From positions 186,001-250,000 of the forward strand of contig JAMAHW010000058.1 in NCBI GenBank assembly GCA_023627715.1: a stretch of DNA of 64,000 nt. Reading direction: 5' to 3'. The stretch comes from Periconia sp. R9002 (taxonomy: Eukaryota > Ascomycota > Dothideomycetes > Pleosporales > Periconiaceae). The translations under genes were made by a program, and so were the position numbers. Shown one piece after another: positions 1-10,483 of the stretch. Below the pieces are notes generated by a model. It was not told the DNA's origin and did not search any database. It saw only the letters and a list, made by a program, of their open reading frames with translations. How positions within the stretch are numbered: position 1 is the stretch's first letter; each line of letters starts with the position of its first letter.

Positions 1-883
1 ACCCCCTGGTCGTTCATCGTGCAGATCGCGATACAGGCCAAGGGGCCTCAGGTGCCTCTCAAATTCACGGCGCAGAAGCGGTGCGGACTGTCCACAGCGG
101 GCATCGCGAGTCTTCTGGCTGCACAGAAGAATGAGGTATTTGTGAGGGCAGGGTCGAGCCTGTAGTGCCGGGGCAGAGATGCTTGGAGGTATGGCAGATT
201 CGGTGGAGGTGGCTGTCGTTTCTTCGGCAGATTTCTCTGCGGTGAAAGGTAATGGGGAAGTATTCGTGGGGCCTTTGTCCACATAGTTCCGAATGAGATC
301 GGGGGTATTCGCGGGCGTTACGTGGTCGATGAATTGGAAAGACGGGAGAAGCAGGACGGTCGTGCTATGGTCGGAATGTTCGGGGATAGGAATATTAGAG
401 GCAGAAAGCATCAGTTTCTGTTCCGGTCAATAAGGGAAGCGATATAAAAAAAGAGTTGGTTGCAATAAGTCGACTCACCCCATTGCTAGGCTTCACGCCG
501 CCCTTGTCCACGGCCTCCATGATGCTGCCCTTTTCATCTGCGACATCGCGCACCCAATCCGTCTTTCCCGTGCCAACAATCAGATGTGTACTCCATCCTT
601 TGACGTGGCCGTAGAGCTCTTCGGTCTCGTCGATGGTGAATTTACTCGGATATTTTATGGTGCAGCTGGAGCAGTCATGCAGACAGTCATCACCGTCAAC
701 CGCGGGGTCGGTGGTAGGGAAAAGTGCTTCCGACGTGGGCGCTTTCGTGAACTCGCCCAGCTTTTTCAGCGTCGGCACCGGATTCGAAGACGAGGTGGGC
801 GTGAGCTTGTAATAGAAGTTTTTGAGTGTTGCCGTCATTTTATAGGCGGCAAACGGCTTGTACGTCGAGTCTTTGGGGCCCAT
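1..883 (-). CDS. AIM32: AIM32-like sucrase/ferredoxin-domain protein (3' end cut by window edge)
   Basis: Exons on the minus strand are 883-479 and 417-1 (the gene runs off the window); the 61-nt GT-AG intron joins the frames in phase 0. Exon 1 begins MGPKDSTYKPFA and has a Cys-rich stretch (DDCLHDCSSC). Exon 2 holds the motif CSQKTRDARCGQSAPLL, typical of the thioredoxin-like [2Fe-2S] fold of the sucrase/ferredoxin-like family. The yeast member Aim32 is a mitochondrial thiol/iron-sulfur protein linked to inner-membrane translocase redox. That role is family knowledge, not visible here. The C-terminal end, including the usual HxGGH-type motif, lies outside the window. It is transcribed divergently from the gene at 1263 across 379 bp. 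Confidence 0.82.
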
Positions 884-1262
884 TTCCGCCTTCTTATATT
901 CAATCTGATTAGATTGATAACCAAGTGAATAACGCCGAGCTTGGCGGAATTATTTCCGACGCTACTCCGAATCGGTACTCGAGCGCGTACGTGGGGTCAC
1001 GTGGGAGTGTCCCTTCAAAGGATGGATTGATAAGTATGCAATTTAATGGTGGTTAGAAATGCATACTGCTTGCGGCAAGAGGAGATGCAGGTCGTATCTG
1101 TACTGTACCCCTTGAGTAGGTATATACTCGAGCACGGATCGTGATGGCTGTCGTGACCACGCGTCACCTCGGATTTGTTGTATCTCCGAGCCCCGTTGTC
1201 CGAGCTCGGCTTCACAACTTCACCGACCATCAATTCATCAACCCAACAACGTCCTAACATCA
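884..1262. promoter_or_regulatory. Divergent intergenic region between AIM32-like and OB-fold-like genes
   Basis: This 379-bp gap must hold both promoters. It contains a CACGTG-containing segment (cacgtgggag near 998) and no convincing TATA box. No coding potential was seen. Confidence 0.5.
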
Positions 1263-2417
1263 ATGCGGCTCCAAATTCTCGAAGGAGCTCCCCGCTATGA
1301 GGACCTCGATTTTAGTCCTGCCTCTCTGCTTGATCCCGCAGCCGCTGCAGAGCTGTTCAATTCCCAATTTGAGCTCAACGACAGCACTGAAGAATCAACT
1401 ACAACTGTGAAATGGCGTCGTCTTGGATCGAAAGGTGAACGCCTGCATACAGGATGGTCTCAACCACATCTACCTGGCAGTGGGACTCCCAGCTTTTCAT
1501 TTTCGCTACCCAACGTCGAGGGAGTGACGCAAGTCCAACTCGATGACACCTCCACCATGAACACTTACCTAGCTGAACAAACTCCCCTCGTGGATGATTT
1601 CTTAGAACATTCACTTGCTTTTCACGACGCACTTCTATCATCCCAGCTTATGGCTGATGATGCAGCGGATCGAACCGTCTCTTCTGATTCTTTCCTCGAT
1701 AATACTTCTTTCCTTGCCTCGGTAAGACCCGAGTCCACCTCCGCCTCGCTCGGAGATGCACCTAACCAGAGTGGACCAATCCTAGAAATCCCCTCAACAA
1801 CGATACTGACGACGCTGGCTTCACTACCCAGCGCCAGCCATCTCCGGTCTATTTCCCCACAAACTCCCACAGTAAACATTCTATGTGTCGCTACCACGTC
1901 TCCAGAGAGGAAAGAAGTCCTCGTAAAAAGAGGGACTTTCAAAATGACGATTCAGGAAATAACAGTTGCTGATGAAACGAAATCTGGCTTCAAAGTCTCA
2001 TTCTGGAATCGTCCTTGGAGCAGAGATGCATCCGAAAATAGACTCGCAGACACTCTTGCCCAAGTCAGAGTCGGCCACATTCTGCTTTTACGCAACATCG
2101 CGTTGACCTCATTTCGTGAGACTGTTTACGGCCAGTCTTTGAACCCCTCCATTGTCCGTGCTAGAACCAGTGTGGATATTCTTACGGATACCAATGGTAT
2201 TTTGAGCCGCCAAGTCAAGGCCTTACCTGCGGCCATGGTCCCAATTCTTGCGAGGATTCGAAGGTGGGCCAAAGTACACGTCGCACCAGACGCGGCGCAA
2301 CCTACTCGAAAACGCAAGTACCGAGACGATGCGAGGGCAGTAGCGTCTTCATCATCACTCCAAAATCCTGATACCCAGGGCGAAATGCTACCACCAGATA
2401 CCATGGAGTCAGTGTAG
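1263..2417 (+). CDS. Uncharacterised 384-residue protein with a possible C-terminal OB-fold
   Basis: A single uninterrupted frame starts MRLQILEGAPRYEDLDF. The first half is acidic and Ser/Thr-rich, probably disordered. From about residue 200 to 325 there is an ordered-looking segment: VNILCVA, then RGTFKMTIQEITVADET, FWNRPW, HILLLRNIAL and VYGQSLNP. The alternating beta pattern and the 'hydrophobic-R-N-hydrophobic' strand resemble OB-folds of single-strand DNA-binding proteins, so a telomere or repair role is conceivable, but this is inference from pattern only. The C-terminus has a basic patch (RKRKYRDD) that could be a nuclear localisation signal. No introns are needed. Confidence 0.7.
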   Translation: MRLQILEGAPRYEDLDFSPASLLDPAAAAELFNSQFELNDSTEESTTTVKWRRLGSKGERLHTGWSQPHLPGSGTPSFSFSLPNVEGVTQVQLDDTSTMNTYLAEQTPLVDDFLEHSLAFHDALLSSQLMADDAADRTVSSDSFLDNTSFLASVRPESTSASLGDAPNQSGPILEIPSTTILTTLASLPSASHLRSISPQTPTVNILCVATTSPERKEVLVKRGTFKMTIQEITVADETKSGFKVSFWNRPWSRDASENRLADTLAQVRVGHILLLRNIALTSFRETVYGQSLNPSIVRARTSVDILTDTNGILSRQVKALPAAMVPILARIRRWAKVHVAPDAAQPTRKRKYRDDARAVASSSSLQNPDTQGEMLPPDTMESV

Positions 2418-3338
2418 TGGGGCACCTACGAGCACAGCATTTTATCTGGCGGAAACAACCCTGCCTGTCAATGACATCAAACATTTCTTCTGCGCCTATT
2501 CCCCACACTTTGCGGGTAGCAATCGATACACCATTCCGGTAGTGTCAACATGTATGCTATTCTTGATGCGAGTGACCCCGCTCATACGAATGCCAACTGC
2601 CATCACCGGAAATTTCAGTGGCTGAAGTAAGTGCATGAAGCATGGCGAGATCCACACGAACTTCCAGGTGGTCCGTGCCCTTCCCCTTCCATCTCTCGTG
2701 TTTTACAAACATCTATTTTCAAGTGCATCTCGTGAGCGTTTCGCTCATCGAAGCTTTCTGCAAAAAAAGTCACGTCGTGCGGAAACGGAACAGTCACGGA
2801 AATGACTGCCTTCATACCAAAGCTACATATGGTGGTGTGATGCGCTCCGCAAACACTCCTTCGCGTTTGCTCAAAAGAGATCAGATAATTCCAAGGTTTT
2901 ATTTCTGAAGGCCACAACTCAAGTCTCCAGGCACTGATGCATATGGCGCCTCGGTGAATAGTGAAGAGCTTTTTCATGTAAAGCATGAATACCAATCTGA
3001 AACCTCTGCTCCGATTGGTCGCTTTAGGCCATCAATCTACCTGAAGAAACTAAACATGTTTCAACCCGATAATTCGGCGTTGCACCCTCAGGCGTCTCCG
3101 CTAAACACAAACAGGCCACCATCGTCATTGGACAGGCGCCCTGCATGAGGTTGAGTGCCTCCATCACCGGGGCTGTGCCTCTCTCATTTCGTGCGATTCT
3201 TAAAATGCCATTCAATCCAAACTTCTCAGTTGTCGGATTGTCAGCGCATTGCTCCGGTGCAACCTTTCTTTTTCTCTTTTTTCATACATTCGTTAAGGGT
3301 CTTGATTGATCCGTTCCATTCTTTTCCGGCTGGCCACG
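2418..3338. other. Intergenic, 921 bp
   Basis: This stretch lies between the OB-fold-like gene and tyrosinase. Several short frames cross it but none has a recognisable product. The last 150 bases are pyrimidine-rich (tttctttttctcttttttc near 3267), as expected for a fungal promoter/5' leader. Confidence 0.5.
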
Positions 3339-5552
3339 ATGAAGTCATTCTTTACCACGTTCTCTGCACTAACAAGCACACTCTCTTTCCTCTCACTCTC
3401 ACAAGCTGCTCCTCTCAGCAATGGATCCAGCTGCGGCATTCCTGGACGAACCGATGAGTCAAGCTACTTCTCCGTTGTTGGGGTACAGGGAGCCGGCGTG
3501 TATCCACGACAAGAACTGCGGACTCTCGAAAAAGATGCGAAAGCGTGGAACATTTTCCTCCAAGCCTTTGCCCGCTTTCAAAACATGGACCAAAACGATA
3601 AAGTCTCATATTTTAAAGTTGCGTCAATCCACGGCGCTCCGTTTGGAGAATGGGACGGCGTCAAGGGTGATGGTCTAAAGGGATACTGCCCTCACAACAC
3701 CAACCTGTTCATATCTTGGCACAGACCATATTTGGCACTCTTCGAGCAAATCTTGCACGATCGTGCCGTTGACATCGCCAACGAGTATCCGGCAGGTGAG
3801 GCTCGTGATAACGCCCGAAAAGTCGCAGACACTATCCGTCTTCCGTACTGGGACTGGGCCATGAATCCACCAGACAGCGACGAAGGTGTCATGCCGGAGT
3901 CTCTTCGGAGAGAGACCGTTTCCATCACATATCCCAATGGTACCAAAGGCGAAATCCGCAATCCTCTTTTGCAATACAATTTTCACCCGATGAAGTATGA
4001 ATTTTTCTCCGATCTGAGCGAGTTCCAATTCAAGAACTGGAATACAACCATACGCTCACCTTTGGATGGTTACTCTCCCAATGCAACCAGCCGAAATGAT
4101 GAGTCCAATACTCGCATCACAAATGCTCAGCCCAACAATCGCGACACTCTTTATAAATTACTAACCGTCCACCAGCCTTGGAACCAATGGAGCACCAAGG
4201 CTAATGGCGGAACTATCGGCAGCGTGGAAACTCTGCACGATGGTGTTCACAACACTTTCGGTCTTGGAAATATGGGCATCGTTGAGATGTCTTCATACGA
4301 TCCAGTGTTCTGGTTTCATCACTGTCAAATGGATCGCCTCGCGGCTATCTATCAGTACAGATACACAGACACATGGGTTGAGGATGCTGTTCAACCTGCT
4401 GGCACATACACTGTAGCGGCGGGAAGTACCCAAGGCGCCCAAGCACCCCTGACGCCCTTCCACATGAACGCGAAGGGTGACATGTGGACCTCCGATCTAT
4501 CACGCAATTGGACTTCCTTCGGCTACACCTATCCGGAACTGGCTTCCAACCCCACCAATGAAACTCTTACTGAAGCAATCAACAAATTGTACAAGGCACC
4601 TACGCAAGGGCTTGTGGAGAATGGCACCGTCACCAACCCCAGTCCCTACGCAGACAATGAGACTGTTTCCGCAATGGACTGGCTTGCCAAGGTCAATATG
4701 CCTGCAGACATTAAGACCTCTTACTCTGTCCGTTGTTTCCTAGGAGAACCAGACGCTGACCCCAAGAAATGGGCCACGGATCCCAATTACGTCGGCCAAA
4801 TTGGTACTCTGTCTTCCCCACGCATGAGCTCCGATACTATCGTTACTGGCAGTGTCGGGCTTACTGACAAATTGGCCGCAAAGTACAAGTCTGGTGAACT
4901 AAAATCTCTTGATCGACCGCAAGTAGAGGAGTGGCTTAAAACGAATTTTCACTGGCGCATCCAAGCTCTCGATTACTCTGAGATTCCTCGCTCGAACCCA
5001 CCTAAAGGGCTCAATGTCACTGTTTTTAACGTCCCCATCGAACTTCCCAAGAACGATGCCGAGGTACCGAAATGGACTGGCCCCATCGAGGAGAAGCCCG
5101 ATATCAAGGGCAACCCACCGAGTCCCTCGGCACCTACCGTTCCGGCTCCAGGCAATGGTGATAAGACGGGAAGCTTCAACGAGACGAGCGGCGAGTGGGT
5201 ATGGAATGAAGCCAGAGGCGGTAGTTCCAATGCACCTGCCAAATCAAGGGCCACACCCATAAACACCAGCAGCTCCGCAACTCCCACCGCTTCGGCCTCA
5301 ATATCTTCGTCTTCAGCGGCCGCAGGTAGTTCTGCCCAGTCATCCTCGCCTGCATCTTCCGCAGCGCCTTCGTCTACGTCTTCGAACCCTCCCCCTGTCA
5401 CACAAGCTCCTTCTAGCTCCAGTTCCCCGGAGGCCCCAGAGCCAAGCAAGAGCGTTGTCATTGAGACTCTTCCTAACGGTGAGGAGATTACGAAAATTGT
5501 CACTATAGTTGTACCTGTCACAGTTTTTGTGCCTGCGCCGACGGACGTTTGA
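3339..5552 (+). CDS. Secreted tyrosinase (type-3 copper phenol oxidase)
   Basis: Intronless, 737 residues. I chose ATG 3339 over the upstream in-frame ATG 3306 because it gives a clean signal peptide (MKSFFTTFSALTSTLSFLSL, then SQA-APL). CuA ligands are His98, His119 and His128, with CPH (Cys117-x-His119) matching the thioether-bridged Cys of fungal tyrosinases. CuB ligands are His300 and His304 (HDGVHNTFG) plus the HH pair at 327/328 in DPVFWFHHCQMDR. Such enzymes hydroxylate monophenols and oxidise catechols to o-quinones (melanin, phenol detoxification). After the catalytic and C-terminal regions comes a tail of about 130 residues that is Ser/Ala/Pro-rich, ending in a hydrophobic beta-like stretch (EITKIVTIVVPVTVFVPAP). 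No GPI-type end is obvious. A secreted or wall-associated enzyme is likely. Confidence 0.95.
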   Translation: MKSFFTTFSALTSTLSFLSLSQAAPLSNGSSCGIPGRTDESSYFSVVGVQGAGVYPRQELRTLEKDAKAWNIFLQAFARFQNMDQNDKVSYFKVASIHGAPFGEWDGVKGDGLKGYCPHNTNLFISWHRPYLALFEQILHDRAVDIANEYPAGEARDNARKVADTIRLPYWDWAMNPPDSDEGVMPESLRRETVSITYPNGTKGEIRNPLLQYNFHPMKYEFFSDLSEFQFKNWNTTIRSPLDGYSPNATSRNDESNTRITNAQPNNRDTLYKLLTVHQPWNQWSTKANGGTIGSVETLHDGVHNTFGLGNMGIVEMSSYDPVFWFHHCQMDRLAAIYQYRYTDTWVEDAVQPAGTYTVAAGSTQGAQAPLTPFHMNAKGDMWTSDLSRNWTSFGYTYPELASNPTNETLTEAINKLYKAPTQGLVENGTVTNPSPYADNETVSAMDWLAKVNMPADIKTSYSVRCFLGEPDADPKKWATDPNYVGQIGTLSSPRMSSDTIVTGSVGLTDKLAAKYKSGELKSLDRPQVEEWLKTNFHWRIQALDYSEIPRSNPPKGLNVTVFNVPIELPKNDAEVPKWTGPIEEKPDIKGNPPSPSAPTVPAPGNGDKTGSFNETSGEWVWNEARGGSSNAPAKSRATPINTSSSATPTASASISSSSAAAGSSAQSSSPASSAAPSSTSSNPPPVTQAPSSSSSPEAPEPSKSVVIETLPNGEEITKIVTIVVPVTVFVPAPTDV

Positions 5553-7730
5553 GCCGCAACCACGACATCGAATCAGACTCACTGTGACCTTAGATGATTG
5601 ACGATGAAGACGTTTGCCCTTTGCTTGTTTTTGCTTTTTCTCTTCTCTTCCAAGTGTATATACTTGTTCCCTGTTTTTTTTTTCATTCCTGATTTTCATC
5701 CTCTTTCTAGATGCGAACGGTCTTGGGAGTTCTGGTCTTGGCGGGGGGGTTTCTCATCCTTTCCACGGCGTCAACACCTATCACGCGGAGGATGTACCGT
5801 ACGCATGATGCATGCATGCTGGTCATGTATTCACTGTTACGCGCTACCCACACCCAACCACAAACACAAACACAAACAAACAAACAAAAACCCCAAAATA
5901 GAAACAGATAAAAAGAAGAACCCCGCGCCAAATGGCCGCAAGGGGCAAGAGAATAGCATCTTTGGTTTGATGCTCATGTGATCTTCTCCATATAGATGGG
6001 TCAATATTTGTGTGCTGTTTTATGATGAATTTGAGCCGCGAATTGGCCGCGCGTGACTCATCGTATGGACGGCATACAAGAGTGGTTGTTGCCGTGCTAC
6101 TGTGACTCCTCACTTGATGATTTTCACTGATGCCATTCCCCCAATGAGAGTGCCCGCCTATCCAGATGGTGTAGATGTATATCCAGTCGCTCCAAGTCAT
6201 CATTCACCCTCGTCTTGGGAGTTTCTAGCAGATTGTGAGTTGAGACCAAACACAGTGCGGGTGATTCACCATGTTACCGCCTCTGCCATCGGTGGAAAAA
6301 CAACGCTCCCCGAGAAAGGGGTATATAAATCTACGCGGGGTTGAGTTTCTTCCATTCTACCAAAACCAGCACACCCGAGACTCAACCCTGTTATGAGGAT
6401 TACAGAGGAAAATATTGTTTTTCATTAGACTAGAGGTTATTGTTGTTTCTAGTGAATCAATTCAATCACTAATGAAAAGTGTGCCATAAATCTTTTGCTT
6501 TATTGATCTTGAGACCAGTTGCCTGGGTGCGCGTCCTGGCCGAGGACGTTACCAAGTGTTTCCCCTAACCTGTGTCGATACCCAAGGTAGCAATACTTTG
6601 TGCTGATCAGATTAAATTTCGTTGATCTTGAGATAGCTAGAACCTCACTGTTCGTCTTACTGTGTTATTCTTACTGTGTTGATACCGTGGACAAATACAC
6701 TACGTCGCAATGACAAACACTATTTTGATCATGAGATAGGTAGCTGCTTCTGCGAGATACATGTGCCTGATGAAAGTTTGTGTATAATCACAAACTCATG
6801 ATCGAAATCACGCGTGATATCAACTTTGGTAGAAACATCACATGAAGCGTCCTTGGCTAGAACTTGCAGTGTACACAAGTAAATTAGTGTCACATTGTGA
6901 TACACGTGTCTCTGCCTAATGACTTCCGAACGACTGGTGACATTCTATTTGTTAGTTGCGCCCTGCCATGTGATTACTTGGAGCGTTGAGTGACTCCTTC
7001 GGCGTTTGCTGACTGATGAGAGTATATATAAATGTCCTTCGCCTTCCAGAATCTACACTCAAACCACCAACACACCATTCTCTCCCGGCTTACATACTAT
7101 CTCTGCAGCAAAGGCGGCCCGGCCCGCCTGCTCATTACATGTTCATTCATTCTCCCAAAAAACTCGGAGTCCAATGCTTCTGACACGATATCTATATAGT
7201 ACATGTATCAACCAACACAGCACTCATTATTATATACAAAAGAATAAAAACATCAACGGATGAAAAAGACCCGCCATGCGTTTGTATATATAAAAGGAGG
7301 TTCACATTGGAACCGACTAACACCTCTCATCGAATTCGATGCAGAGGTCAGGGATCAGGAGGGAATGTGCCTGTTCCTCGTGGGACTCGCTCCGACGTGC
7401 AAAAGCACGCATGGACCACCTAGGACGCCTGGGTCGGGCCAAACCCGACCACAACCCCGCCAGCAAAGAACCCATCTCTTGACTCACTCAATGTTCATTC
7501 TGTGGCCAAGTTCTTTGCTACAGCTGTCAATTTGATACTATGGTGAGGGTAGCCATGAGAGAGCACCATGAGGAAGATCTCCATGTAACGGTGAAGCGGT
7601 ACGTCGAGCCTTAAGATTTGTGCTGGGGGAGCCTCCCTCCCTCCATGTGGAGACGAAGGGTGGTGGCTCAAGGACCTCATGCTCGTGTGTCTGGCGAGCC
7701 AAAGGTTGTATGTTGTTCGGAGCGAGGGAG

Positions 7731-7752
7731 CCGGTCAAAATATCACGTTGAA
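7731..7752 (+). repeat. Copy 1 of a short imperfect repeat
   Basis: It begins ccggtcaaaatatcacgttga. It matches 8326-8346 at all but three positions, of which two are purine transitions. It is dispersed within the gene-poor region; function unknown. Confidence 0.4.
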
Positions 7753-8325
7753 TTCTAGATGGACATTCATGGCAATAAGGAGCATCGGGGACTAATCTGG
7801 AATGCGCGTTACGCATACAAGGAGCTGCGGCTCAAACTTCAGCTATCCAGGAAGTATACGTTAAAGAGTGCGGCTCTGATGTTATATAAACTTAAGTGTT
7901 CGCATGTATGCGCCTTCCAGCAAAGCAGACGATCTAGGTATACCTTCACCGGAGATTTCTTCGGCGCATCGCCGACAAATCCTACTGACAATCCGGGCTC
8001 TTCGCTTCTGGGCGAGATGGAAAGTCAGCAGCCTACGGATTTTTTCAATACGGGGTGGACAGACACCTCCTTCATGCCCTTTTCAGACCACAGGTGGAGA
8101 AACTGAAAGAGCAACTTGCTCACTAGATGGAGATGGTCTACAGAAACAGAATGTCTGTCTGGCTTGTGTTGCGATTGATGATTTCAATTACGGAGCCCAA
8201 CACACCCTCCTCCATCGCATCCTCCACCCCATTAACTAAGTTTCATCCAAAAGATAATATATAAGAATTTTTCCCTTTATCTTACAAACTTACTCCCCAA
8301 CGCTTTGGCCGAGAGCTTAGTTGAA

Positions 8326-8346
8326 CCGGTCAAAATGTCACATTGA
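8326..8346 (+). repeat. Copy 2 of a short imperfect repeat
   Basis: It reads ccggtcaaaatgtcacattg followed by a, the partner of 7731-7752. The flanking sequences are not clearly similar. Confidence 0.4.
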
Positions 8347-9185
8347 TGTTGTGGTGTTTCGGCCTTACCATTCTCGCCGAACACCTGCAGAGCGTACCTC
8401 CAACCGCTATCCCAAACGTACTTGTGGTCTTGTTCCAAAACCTCCAGAATCAAACTTTAGATGCGCCGGCGTTTGGATCAGAAAAATTCGCGCCATCGAA
8501 ATCCCCTCTTTCATGGTTCCGGATGCTACGGACAAGCACAACACACTTTAGGATCGATACATGGCCTGGGATCCAAGGTCGTTGAGTACTGCTTCAGTGT
8601 TCGGACTAAGAAATCTGTCGAGGGCAAAATCGAATGGTATTGGGCTACTGAGTACAGGGAAAAGAAGAAGAGCTGGAGAGCGAATTGGAGAAGAAGTTGA
8701 AAATTGATTATTTGGTTATAGCGTGTCCAGGGAAAAGTTAAAGTCACTCGATTAAGCGCAGAGACGAGAAAAGTGGATCTACCAACAGACGATTGATGAT
8801 ATCTATCTTGGTGCAGCTGAAGGTAGAATGCACCTGAGAACATGGGAGCAAATTGGCATCAACTGGCTCTGTCGAATTCACATGGGGAAGGTGGAGAGAG
8901 TGATGAAAATTGGTTTTTCTGAAACTCTTGACCTTGGAGCCAGTTCGGACGGAGTGAATGACATCATAGAAGACGGTGAATGGTACCCGTTTGTTCCCCC
9001 AGCTGGAGCGCCCCCCAATAATTTGGCATCAAAAACGAAAATTTTCCCCAGTGAAATATGGAGCGCTAGGGGAAATGAGCACATTGATGTTAGTTATGAA
9101 ACTTAATATTCGATTTTTGGCTCACCGCACACCAATAAGATGTATGGAGTTGCAAAGGGACACAACACAGCACTTCGCGCTGCGA

Positions 9186-9195
9186 TATATAAATA
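9186..9195 (+). promoter_or_regulatory. TATA box of the F-box-like gene
   Basis: TATATAAATA lies 185 bases upstream of ATG 9380 and is followed by a C/A-rich leader. It lies downstream of the in-frame ATG at 9140, which argues that 9140 is not the translation start. Confidence 0.6.
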
Positions 9196-9379
9196 CTATC
9201 CAGTCACCCAACTATCCCCTTGCCAAAGTACCCATCTTCAACCCTCGGCATTCAGCACTTTTCCCCACTGCAAGTCACAACTCGAAGCACAACCACCGAA
9301 CACCGAGTGCTACCAGTCCACCCTTGCGATCCGAAACCCAAAACCCCTCGTTATCGAATCCAGCAACAGAGAAATCACC

Positions 9380-10483
9380 ATGAACTTCAACCGAGGACCT
9401 GAGGAGATTCTGGACTTGATAGCTTCTTTTTCCTCCCAACGCGCACTCTGGGCCCTATCTCTGACATGCAGAAGTCTGCACCGAGTCACCCTCAAGCACC
9501 TATATAAGAACCCCATCATCAAGGGATCAAGACCATGGGCGCAGTTCGTCTATTTGATATCCGAACATCCAGACCTCGGTCACATGGTTCACAGCCTCAA
9601 ACTGACCATCACACAACGAGAAAATGTCCTGGAATACAACCGAAGAATAGATTGGTACAAATCGTTGAACGTGACCCAGCCCCAATTTCCCGCCTACACG
9701 TTTATGAGGATCCGGACCGGTTTAAGAAAATCAATCCCGGAATTGGCTTCGAATTTCACCAACCTAACGGAGGTGTCTCTGAGAACGGAGGGAGAACTTT
9801 CGCCTCTATGCGTAGTGTTGCATATGCCTAGGCTCAAGCACCTTGCACTCAATGTCCGGCACCCATACTATCCCTCTAGGAATCGGGCGGGAATACTACC
9901 CAGAAAGATTGCTCGCTTGGAGACCTTAGTACTGTCCAAGAATTGGGGCGAAGAGGAGTGGTTATTACCTCACCTGCTCCGATCTATTAAGGACGTACGA
10001 AGACTTTGTGTCGTAGGGGCAGATCCTGATGCCACTATGGTTGCGATGCACGCTATGTCCAAAGTTCTTCACGGCGAGAGAATTTTCGATAACGTGTGCT
10101 ACTACATCAAGCCTGGTACGCAGATCGATACGTTCAATTTCTTTAGTCGCACCCAACCACGCAATGTTTCCATTTCGAGACATAATTTTGGTGGGAGGGA
10201 GCAACCTTGGCTTATGATCCCGGAGTTCGTGGAACATCTTACTATTCACGATATGTCTTGGGTCCAGATGGTTGAAACGTTCAAAGACATGCGCTGGTCA
10301 GAACTTCCTCGTCTGAAATCGATCACGTTGGACCACGAGCTACCTACTCGGGAAGCGATGGATGAATGGAGAAGTCAGATGGAACTTCCAACGGACTTTG
10401 AGTTCCGATACACGGCTCAGAAGGTGGAAAGTTGGGTGCACAAAGATTTTGGGCTCCGCGACCCTTCGGACATCCCGCTATAG
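9380..10483 (+). CDS. F-box-like protein, 367 residues
   Basis: Intronless. I took ATG 9380 rather than the in-frame ATG 9140 because a strong TATA box (9186) lies between them and the frame before 9380 looks like untranslated leader. The N-terminus (GPEEILDLIASF, then ALWALSLTCRSLHRVTLKHLY) matches the F-box pattern: a Pro/Glu-rich start, 'eIl-I.s', then 'L..l.l.cr.l...' helices. The rest is a leucine-rich mix without clear repeats, including FVEHLTIHDMSWVQMV and LPRLKSITLDHELP, suggestive of a degenerate LRR-like fold. Such proteins serve as substrate adaptors of SCF ubiquitin ligases. Large, fast-evolving F-box families are common in filamentous ascomycetes. The substrate is unknown. Confidence 0.7.
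   Translation: MNFNRGPEEILDLIASFSSQRALWALSLTCRSLHRVTLKHLYKNPIIKGSRPWAQFVYLISEHPDLGHMVHSLKLTITQRENVLEYNRRIDWYKSLNVTQPQFPAYTFMRIRTGLRKSIPELASNFTNLTEVSLRTEGELSPLCVVLHMPRLKHLALNVRHPYYPSRNRAGILPRKIARLETLVLSKNWGEEEWLLPHLLRSIKDVRRLCVVGADPDATMVAMHAMSKVLHGERIFDNVCYYIKPGTQIDTFNFFSRTQPRNVSISRHNFGGREQPWLMIPEFVEHLTIHDMSWVQMVETFKDMRWSELPRLKSITLDHELPTREAMDEWRSQMELPTDFEFRYTAQKVESWVHKDFGLRDPSDIPL

Larger units (their letters stand above)
5553..9379. other. Gene-poor region, 3.8 kb, with repeated TATA elements
   Basis: No frame longer than about 115 codons was found and none has a recognisable domain. Five TATA-type elements occur before the F-box gene's own TATA (6322-6330, 7023-7033, 7285-7296, 7883-7890, 8258-8265). 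Several are followed by A/C-rich leader-like sequence and only tiny frames, for example a 47-codon frame from ATG 7339. A 21-bp sequence is repeated imperfectly at 7731-7751 and 8326-8346. The stretch could hold decayed genes or non-coding transcripts; I cannot decide from sequence alone. Confidence 0.45.

Noticed and set aside
4973..5563. 196-codon minus-strand frame opposite tyrosinase
   Set aside because: Antisense shadow of the Ser/Ala-rich tyrosinase tail.
9140..9379. N-terminal extension of the F-box-like protein from ATG 9140
   Set aside because: A strong TATA box at 9186 lies downstream of that ATG and the extra sequence looks like leader.
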